From NCBI RefSeq assembly GCF_042648145.1, contig NZ_JBHRWV010000008.1, positions 62,001 through 126,000 on the forward strand: a stretch of 64,000 nucleotides of DNA. The letters run 5' to 3'. This document shows, in pieces, positions 60,079-64,000 of the stretch. A program made the translations under genes and the position numbers. Origin of the DNA: Salinicoccus sesuvii (GTDB lineage Bacteria; Bacillota; Bacilli; Staphylococcales; Salinicoccaceae). The notes beneath the pieces were generated by a model. The model saw nothing but the letters and a program-made list of their open reading frames with translations. It was not told where the DNA came from and made no database searches. How positions within the stretch are numbered: the stretch's first letter is position 1; each line of letters starts with the position of its first letter.

Positions 60079-60285
60079 TCATGCTTTTTCGATATCGCAT
60101 GCGAAACTGCACGATTTTGCTAAAAAATTAGAAGCACCACGATTCTCTTCGAGCTTTGTCTGTACTCCAGGCTCGAACCATATGCTGCCACCCTCGTCTG
60201 CCACATGGACAACCTCGGCAACGTGATCCGTCTTTTCTCCGAACCAATCAGTGATGTGTATCAAATCTCCCACTTTGTATGTCAT
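60079..60285 (-). CDS. Phage protein of unknown function (68 aa)
   Basis: A 68-residue protein (MTYKVGDLIHITDWFGEKTD) with a beta-barrel look similar to small SH3-like phage proteins. GGAGGTGAGATAG precedes the ATG. No function known. Confidence 0.6.
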   Translation of the reverse strand: MTYKVGDLIHITDWFGEKTDHVAEVVHVADEGGSIWFEPGVQTKLEENRGASNFLAKSCSFACDIEKA

Positions 60286-60300
60286 CTATCTCACCTCCCT

Positions 60301-60504
60301 TCAATAATCTTCAAGCTTCAAATCCACAAGCTCAGTCGTTTCATAATTGGCTTTGGCAACAGCATCCTCGACCTGACGTCTGACGTAATCTTCATTAACA
60401 GTGTCTTCGTAATCAACAAAGTACCTGACGTCTACAGTGGCGTTTATCGTGACTTCGATGGACTTAAGCTGCGGGACTGGCAGTGTTGGGTTTGCGCCAT
60501 GCAC
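60301..60504 (-). CDS. Phage protein of unknown function (67 aa)
   Basis: A 67-residue protein; the GTG at 60504 (VHGANPTLPVPQLKSIEV) lies eight bases after AAAGGAG. A beta-hairpin then helix pattern; no family recognised. Confidence 0.55.
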   Translation of the reverse strand: MHGANPTLPVPQLKSIEVTINATVDVRYFVDYEDTVNEDYVRRQVEDAVAKANYETTELVDLKLEDY

Positions 60505-60509
60505 GTGGA

Positions 60510-60905
60510 TCACTCCTTTGCGTTATCAATTGTTTCTTTCAGGTTCCGTTCTACGTAGTGCATAGTCTTGTACCTCTCTCTCCACACAGGGTCTTCTTGC
60601 TTCAACCAGTGTGGATAGTGTTTCTCCTCAAGTTCAACTCTTCCAGGAGACATATCATTCAAGTGTGCACAATCAAACCCTATTTCGTTGTCTTGCTCCC
60701 AAGTAATTCCGCAATGAAAGTTTTTCTCTGCACTCTGAATAATTGCGCTTGTTGGTGACTTGATATATCCGCACAGATGCCCCAATGCTACTGTCCGACG
60801 GATTTCGCATTCAAAGCCTTTGTAGACAAATACCTTATAGTCTGTTTCGTTTTCTTCTATATACTTTGCAGCCTCTTTGTAGTCAGCGATTTCATATACT
60901 TCCAT
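60510..60905 (-). CDS. Phage protein of unknown function (131 aa)
   Basis: A 131-residue protein (MEVYEIADYKEAAKYIEENE) with several cysteines and histidines (CGYIK, FHCGITW, FDCAHLN). ATG 60905 lies ten bases after GGAGG. No family recognised. Confidence 0.6.
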   Translation of the reverse strand: MEVYEIADYKEAAKYIEENETDYKVFVYKGFECEIRRTVALGHLCGYIKSPTSAIIQSAEKNFHCGITWEQDNEIGFDCAHLNDMSPGRVELEEKHYPHWLKQEDPVWRERYKTMHYVERNLKETIDNAKE

Positions 60906-60910
60906 TCTCT

Positions 60911-61027
60911 TCACTTCCTCCCTACATATTTCGCGAGTATCTTCTCGAACCCGTCTTTAACAGTTAATGCGCCGAAAATAATGAGTAGCCACGTCATCAT
61001 GAAGCAACCGAGTACCAGAACGATCAT
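60911..61027 (-). CDS. Small membrane protein (38 aa)
   Basis: A 38-codon frame (MIVLVLGCFMMTWLLIIFGA) with one membrane helix and a basic tail. GGGGAATTAG stands before the ATG, which touches the stop of the preceding small membrane gene. Likely a phage moron-like peptide; function unknown. Confidence 0.55.
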   Translation of the reverse strand: MIVLVLGCFMMTWLLIIFGALTVKDGFEKILAKYVGRK

Positions 61028-61192
61028 CTAATTCCCCTGCTTTCTTGCGAGTTTTTCTGCGATGACTGGCGCAACCACTGTAAGCAGTAGGATGGTGACA
61101 AACGAAATGCCGAGTAATTGTTGCGTGGTTAAGATGTTCAATATGCCTAGTGTTGTGAGTGCACCAAATACGAATACTGTAATCCACTTCAT
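61028..61192 (-). CDS. Small membrane protein (54 aa)
   Basis: A 54-residue protein with two hydrophobic helices (VFVFGALTTLGILNIL and FVTILLLTVVAPVIA) and a basic end. GAGGTGAGTTA precedes the ATG, which overlaps the end of the small XRE gene. It is paired with the 38-residue protein; both may act at the membrane, for example in exclusion (inference). Confidence 0.6.
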   Translation of the reverse strand: MKWITVFVFGALTTLGILNILTTQQLLGISFVTILLLTVVAPVIAEKLARKQGN

Positions 61193-61413
61193 TAACTCAC
61201 CTCTTTTTGTATGAATGGCGTTTCCTTGAACAGTTCATCGACGGGCATATCATAGTGCTTCGCGAGCTTGAAAGCTTCGGGTAGCGAGAAAGCATTGATG
61301 CCGTTCTCTTTCGCCCAGTACGCCGACTTCTTTACGCCGATCAATGCCCCAGCATCTGCGGTAGACTCCCCTGCTTCGTTCCTAGCGATATAGAGTGTGT
61401 AGTATTTCTTCAT
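61192..61413 (-). CDS. Small HTH regulator (73 aa)
   Basis: A 73-residue helix-turn-helix protein (MKKYYTLYIARNEAGESTAD, then SAYWAKENGINAFSLPEAFK). Its ATG overlaps the upstream XRE gene (4 bases). It could be a Cro-like or excisionase-like regulator. Confidence 0.7.
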   Translation of the reverse strand: MKKYYTLYIARNEAGESTADAGALIGVKKSAYWAKENGINAFSLPEAFKLAKHYDMPVDELFKETPFIQKEVS

Positions 61414-61916
61414 ATTCTTCGCTCCATTTTCAATCTGGCATCCCGATTCTTTCTTACGGTCTGTGGGGTGATAAAGTCATAGTCCTTAACCAGTTTTATC
61501 AGGAAACCTGTGGCTTCAAAGATAACGTCCTGAACCTCGGCAACGATGTGATGGATCTCTTCTTTGTCTTCTTGTGTGAGAAACTGTGGATGTTTATCCA
61601 AGTTGTGCTCTGCCATGACCATCTTAAGTTCTTTCATTTCTCGAACGACGCGCATGCTGAAAGCTAGGCGGTGATCGTCGTACACGCGATTCGATGGTGA
61701 GGGGGATGTGTAGCCTTGTGTCAGTTCGTAAGCCAGGTCATTCAGTAGATGACTGTCTGGTGCGTTGGCAAAGCCTGCTTCAAGCATGGAGACGGTGACA
61801 TTGCGCCGCCCCTTTTCGATGTTGCAGATATTGGACTTGTCGGTGAAGAAGATGTCTGCAATGTCCTGCTGGGTGATCCCGCTACGTTTGCGATAGTTGA
61901 CAATTGACTGTTGCAT
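61410..61916 (-). CDS. XRE-family transcriptional regulator
   Basis: This 168-residue protein has an N-terminal XRE domain (YRKRSGITQQDIADIFFTDK and SNICNIEKGRRNVTVSML) and a helical C-terminal part. Read in the lytic direction, it may be Cro-like. AGGAGGACAACAT lies before the ATG. Confidence 0.85.
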   Translation of the reverse strand: MQQSIVNYRKRSGITQQDIADIFFTDKSNICNIEKGRRNVTVSMLEAGFANAPDSHLLNDLAYELTQGYTSPSPSNRVYDDHRLAFSMRVVREMKELKMVMAEHNLDKHPQFLTQEDKEEIHHIVAEVQDVIFEATGFLIKLVKDYDFITPQTVRKNRDARLKMERRI

Positions 61917-61983
61917 GATGTTGTCCTCCTGTATATTTTTCTCTATTGATAGTTGTCATACCTTGCGGTTACTATTGAGTTAG

Positions 61984-62002
61984 AGTTAATCAGTCGCATA
62001 AT
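61984..62002. repeat. 19-bp repeat, copy B
   Basis: Identical to 52872-52890, here in the spacer before the XRE gene. May be an operator shared by two early units, or a recombination trace. Confidence 0.7.
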
Positions 62003-62033
62003 TGATAACTCAGTGGTAAGGGGTAGTTGGTCG

Positions 62034-62378
62034 CTACGCCTTACCGCCTTCTAAAATAGTGAACCTCTTTCCGCTTTGGGGTCTTTCACTGGTTGAGTGC
62101 ATGTACTCTTTTAATTGTTTGATATTGTCTTCTGTCAGACTGAATTCTTTAGAATGTCTGATCATTTCTTCGGTAAGCTTTACGCCTTCCGCCTTATTCT
62201 TCATCGATTCTTGATCTAGCTTTTCAATAAGCAACTGCGCAAAGTCGTAAATGCCGTTCTTTTCTAGCATCTTCATTTCTTCTAGTGCATCGGTGATGTG
62301 TCCAACGGTACTTCCAATTAATTCACTGCGCCCAGTCACTCTACCGACAGCCCACAAATGTGTGCTTGTGTTTTCCAT
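62034..62378 (-). CDS. Phage protein of unknown function (114 aa)
   Basis: A 114-residue mainly helical protein (MENTSTHLWAVGRVTGRSEL) coupled to the antirepressor gene by a one-base overlap. No family recognised; may help regulation. Confidence 0.6.
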   Translation of the reverse strand: MENTSTHLWAVGRVTGRSELIGSTVGHITDALEEMKMLEKNGIYDFAQLLIEKLDQESMKNKAEGVKLTEEMIRHSKEFSLTEDNIKQLKEYMHSTSERPQSGKRFTILEGGKA

Positions 62379-63160
62379 TACGCGCCCTCCATTTCTTGTT
62401 CAATCATCGGCAGATAACCGTGGTCTTTTAAAATTTTGTAAAGGAAAATTCTACCTTTCTGCGTCCACTTGGTATTCATCTTCACTGACACGCTGCCATC
62501 ACTGCGTGGTACTTCGACAGGTTCGGAATGGGTATAGCCTTTCGCTTGATGTTTTGCGTATAGAAACCATTGATTGGACTGCTTGTATTGAACACCCAGT
62601 TTATTCAAAGTTTTATTCATTGCTTGCGAGGACACGCCGTAGTCTTTAGCAATAGAAGTGATCGTGATCAGGCTTTTATTCTTGAGGATAAGGTCGTAGT
62701 AATCTGCCTTGGGCTCCAATTCTTTAACCTTCATTTCTGCAATCGCCTGCTTATCTTTCGCTTCTTTGTAGTTCTGCAACAACTGAATCGCAGTATCAGG
62801 ATCGCTCAGCATAGATTCGACTGTTTGTGATGTTGCGTACATTCCGTGTTGGCGGATGTCCTTTAAAACTTCTTTTACTTGTTTCTTAAACTTCTTGGCG
62901 ATTGGCTTTCTGGACTGCATGAGCACTTCGTACATGCCATCTTCTGTAAGAAACCACATCTGACGATTTTGACCTGATGCAAGGATTGTTTGCATCAGCT
63001 TTTCATCATCATCAATACTCTTTAGCATTTCTGATGTCCTACTGTGTTCAATCCAATCAGCTACATCTTTCGCTAGAAACATCGGTTCCTCTTGCGTGCC
63101 GTAAATTTTAAAATTCTGGTTGAGTATGGTTTGTTCTGTTAATACTTGTAATTGTTCCAT
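62378..63160 (-). CDS. Phage antirepressor (BRO-N plus KilAC domains)
   Basis: This 260-residue protein has an N-terminal BRO domain (MFLAKDVADWIEHSRTSEML then MWFLTEDGMYEVLMQSRKP) and a C-terminal KilAC domain (LGVQYKQSNQWFLYAKHQAK). Such antirepressors oppose CI-like repressors during induction. Confidence 0.9.
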   Translation of the reverse strand: MEQLQVLTEQTILNQNFKIYGTQEEPMFLAKDVADWIEHSRTSEMLKSIDDDEKLMQTILASGQNRQMWFLTEDGMYEVLMQSRKPIAKKFKKQVKEVLKDIRQHGMYATSQTVESMLSDPDTAIQLLQNYKEAKDKQAIAEMKVKELEPKADYYDLILKNKSLITITSIAKDYGVSSQAMNKTLNKLGVQYKQSNQWFLYAKHQAKGYTHSEPVEVPRSDGSVSVKMNTKWTQKGRIFLYKILKDHGYLPMIEQEMEGA

Positions 63161-63177
63161 GTTCTACCTTCTTTCTT

Positions 63178-63186
63178 TGTTATAAT
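63178..63186 (+). promoter_or_regulatory. Extended -10 promoter of the SinR/Cas2-like gene
   Basis: TGT-TATAAT followed by CTG lies 27 bp before ATG 63213, with no clear -35. Same element and spacing as at 33340-33348. Confidence 0.6.
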
Positions 63187-63212
63187 CTGCCTTATAGGAA
63201 GGGGGTGAAAAT

Positions 63213-63497
63213 ATGGGAAAACCTTACTTGATAACTTATGACTTGAAGTCGCCAAGCCCCAAATATGAGGAAGTCATTTCTACTATTAAAGAGACTCTTG
63301 CAACAAGTGGGTGGTGCAGTTACTGGAGGTCATCGTTTTTGATTAAATCTAGATATACTCCAGACCAGATGTTAGAAATGCTCAAGCCGTACATCAATAG
63401 TGGTGATAGATTCCTTATTATCGAAGTGGTGAATAATAAGCAGGGATGGTTAACTGAAAAGCAATGGAAGTTCATTAATGAAAATATTGTGGATTAG
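63213..63497 (+). CDS. Small plus-strand protein resembling SinR-like / Cas2-fold proteins
   Basis: This 94-residue protein begins MGKPYLITYDLKSPSPKYEE, has a middle CSYWRSSFLIKS and ends with DRFLIIEVVNNKQGWL. The beta-alpha-beta pattern with YDL resembles the Cas2-like/SinR-annotated small proteins of phages; no CRISPR is near. GAAGGGGGTG precedes the ATG. Single-gene cassette against the lytic direction. Confidence 0.6.
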   Translation: MGKPYLITYDLKSPSPKYEEVISTIKETLATSGWCSYWRSSFLIKSRYTPDQMLEMLKPYINSGDRFLIIEVVNNKQGWLTEKQWKFINENIVD

Positions 63498-63633
63498 TCA
63501 TTCCTGGTCCGCCTTTTGATGGACCTCTCGAATCCTCAGGGATCCATTTAGAACCTTCTTTTTCACTCGCAATCCTCTTTGCGATAACCGCCATTGTCAC
63601 TAGGAGGGTTGCTCCTACTAATAGTTTCTTCAT
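63475..63633 (-). CDS. Small membrane-anchored protein (52 aa)
   Basis: A 52-residue protein with an N-terminal hydrophobic helix (MKKLLVGATLLVTMAVIAK) and a proline/glycine-rich end. AAAAGGAGGCGTAAC is a strong ribosome site. Its end overlaps the convergent plus-strand gene by 23 bases. Function unknown. Confidence 0.6.
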   Translation of the reverse strand: MKKLLVGATLLVTMAVIAKRIASEKEGSKWIPEDSRGPSKGGPGMTNPQYFH

Positions 63634-63647
63634 GTTACGCCTCCTTT

Positions 63648-63656
63648 TGATATACT
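63648..63656 (+). promoter_or_regulatory. Extended -10 promoter of the third plus-strand cassette
   Basis: TGA-TATACT lies 24 bp before ATG 63680, followed by GGGAGGTG as ribosome site; same build as the other two plus-strand cassettes. Confidence 0.5.
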
Positions 63657-63679
63657 CCCTTTAGGTGGGAGGTGATTAA

Positions 63680-63949
63680 ATGAGTAAAAAGATTCCTGAA
63701 CAAGAATTTGCTTTGGCTGTGGTTCAGGCTACAAATCTAGATGGTTCTGACGATGAAAATATTGAGCGAGCACTCGATATTTATTGGAAGGCTTATGAGC
63801 GTTGCGTAGAAATCAACGAAAGTAATAAGAAGCCAGCCAGGACATCTCGTCACAATCCCGGCTATGAGTCCATTTCTTTAATGAGTTGTTGGAGTAAAGT
63901 GGATTGTAGTTCCAAATCTTCTTTGCTCCTGTCTTTGCTAACTTGTTGA
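63680..63949 (+). CDS. Small plus-strand phage protein (up to 89 aa)
   Basis: The first 50 residues (MSKKIPEQEFALAVVQATNL, then an acidic helix) look like a real helical phage protein with GGGAGGTG before its ATG. The last 30 residues, which overlap the convergent minus-strand gene, are serine-rich and less convincing; an indel may have extended the frame. Confidence 0.55.
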   Translation: MSKKIPEQEFALAVVQATNLDGSDDENIERALDIYWKAYERCVEINESNKKPARTSRHNPGYESISLMSCWSKVDCSSKSSLLLSLLTC

Positions 63950-64000
63950 CCAAAGAAATCAAAGGCATCTGAGACAGGTCCGTAAATGTTGTCTTCCGGC
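63862..64000 (-). CDS. C-terminal end of a phage gene cut by window edge
   Basis: A minus-strand frame enters from the right edge and stops at TAG 63862-63864. The visible 45 residues (DAFDFFGQQVSKDRSKEDLE in part) are hydrophilic and helical. The gene belongs to the regulatory region right of the window. Confidence 0.5.
   Translation of the reverse strand, partial: PEDNIYGPVSDAFDFFGQQVSKDRSKEDLELQSTLLQQLIKEMDS

Larger units (their letters stand above)
23088..64000. mobile_element. Siphovirus prophage integrated at ssrA (right end outside window)
   Basis: The element carries a complete ordered lytic set on the minus strand: regulation, recombination (YqaJ, RecT, SSB), replisome organizer, RecU, dUTPase, late regulator, TerS/TerL, portal, scaffold, phage-E-type capsid, connectors, tail tube, G/GT chaperone, tape measure, Dit-like, fibres, holin and amidase. 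Integrase and CI-like repressor are not in the window and are expected next to the intact ssrA on the right. All structural genes look intact, so the prophage may be functional (inference). Confidence 0.92.

Noticed and set aside
63213..63497. Cas2 of a CRISPR system
   Set aside because: No other cas gene or repeat-spacer array occurs in the window; only the fold pattern is similar.

Overview
The window looks like chromosome of a Staphylococcaceae bacterium, probably one of the higher-GC, salt-tolerant genera such as Salinicoccus or Jeotgalicoccus (inference from protein character and gene order; genus not proven). It splits into about 23 kb of host core genes and about 41 kb of a siphovirus prophage that runs off the right edge.

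Host part (1-23087). A truncated DUF72 gene is followed by the fetAB exporter pair, a redoxin, an EamA transporter, a UbiA-type prenyltransferase, the metabolite-repair enzyme Nnr with a GRAM-domain partner, and a YitT protein. Next come the complete sufCDSUB Fe-S assembly operon, a DUF4870 protein, and the metNIQ methionine importer behind a clear SAM-I riboswitch. A redox and one-carbon cluster follows (thioredoxin-like, Toprim, gcvH, ArsC/Spx-like, second thioredoxin-like), then aroD, a DUF3243 protein, a divergent MurE-like ligase, a YbgA (DUF1722) protein and a universal stress protein.

The prophage starts at 23088-23102, a 15-bp copy of the 3' end of ssrA (tmRNA), with the ssrA terminator just to its left. 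The element has therefore integrated in ssrA; the intact ssrA, integrase and CI repressor should lie beyond 64000.

Nearly all phage genes are on the minus strand, so the lytic programme reads right to left: antirepressor and XRE regulators (61-63 kb); replication and recombination with HNH, YqaJ, RecT, SSB and replisome organizer (55-60 kb); small early genes with ParB-like, methyltransferase, dUTPase and RecU (50-55 kb); RinA/ArpU-like late activator, TerS, TerL, portal, minor capsid, scaffold, decoration and capsid (42-50 kb); connectors, tail terminator, tail tube, frameshifted G/GT chaperone, tape measure with M23 domain, Dit-like protein, M14-carboxypeptidase fibre and tail endopeptidase (27-41 kb); XhlA-like protein, holin and amidase (25-27 kb).

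Cargo genes interrupt this plan: a Shedu-like nuclease with its own promoter inside the tail module, a GNAT toxin-antitoxin-like pair and an SOS-controlled YolD gene next to the left attachment site, and three small plus-strand genes that share an extended -10 promoter layout. The best candidates for something new are the Shedu-like cassette, the GNAT pair and the plus-strand morons.
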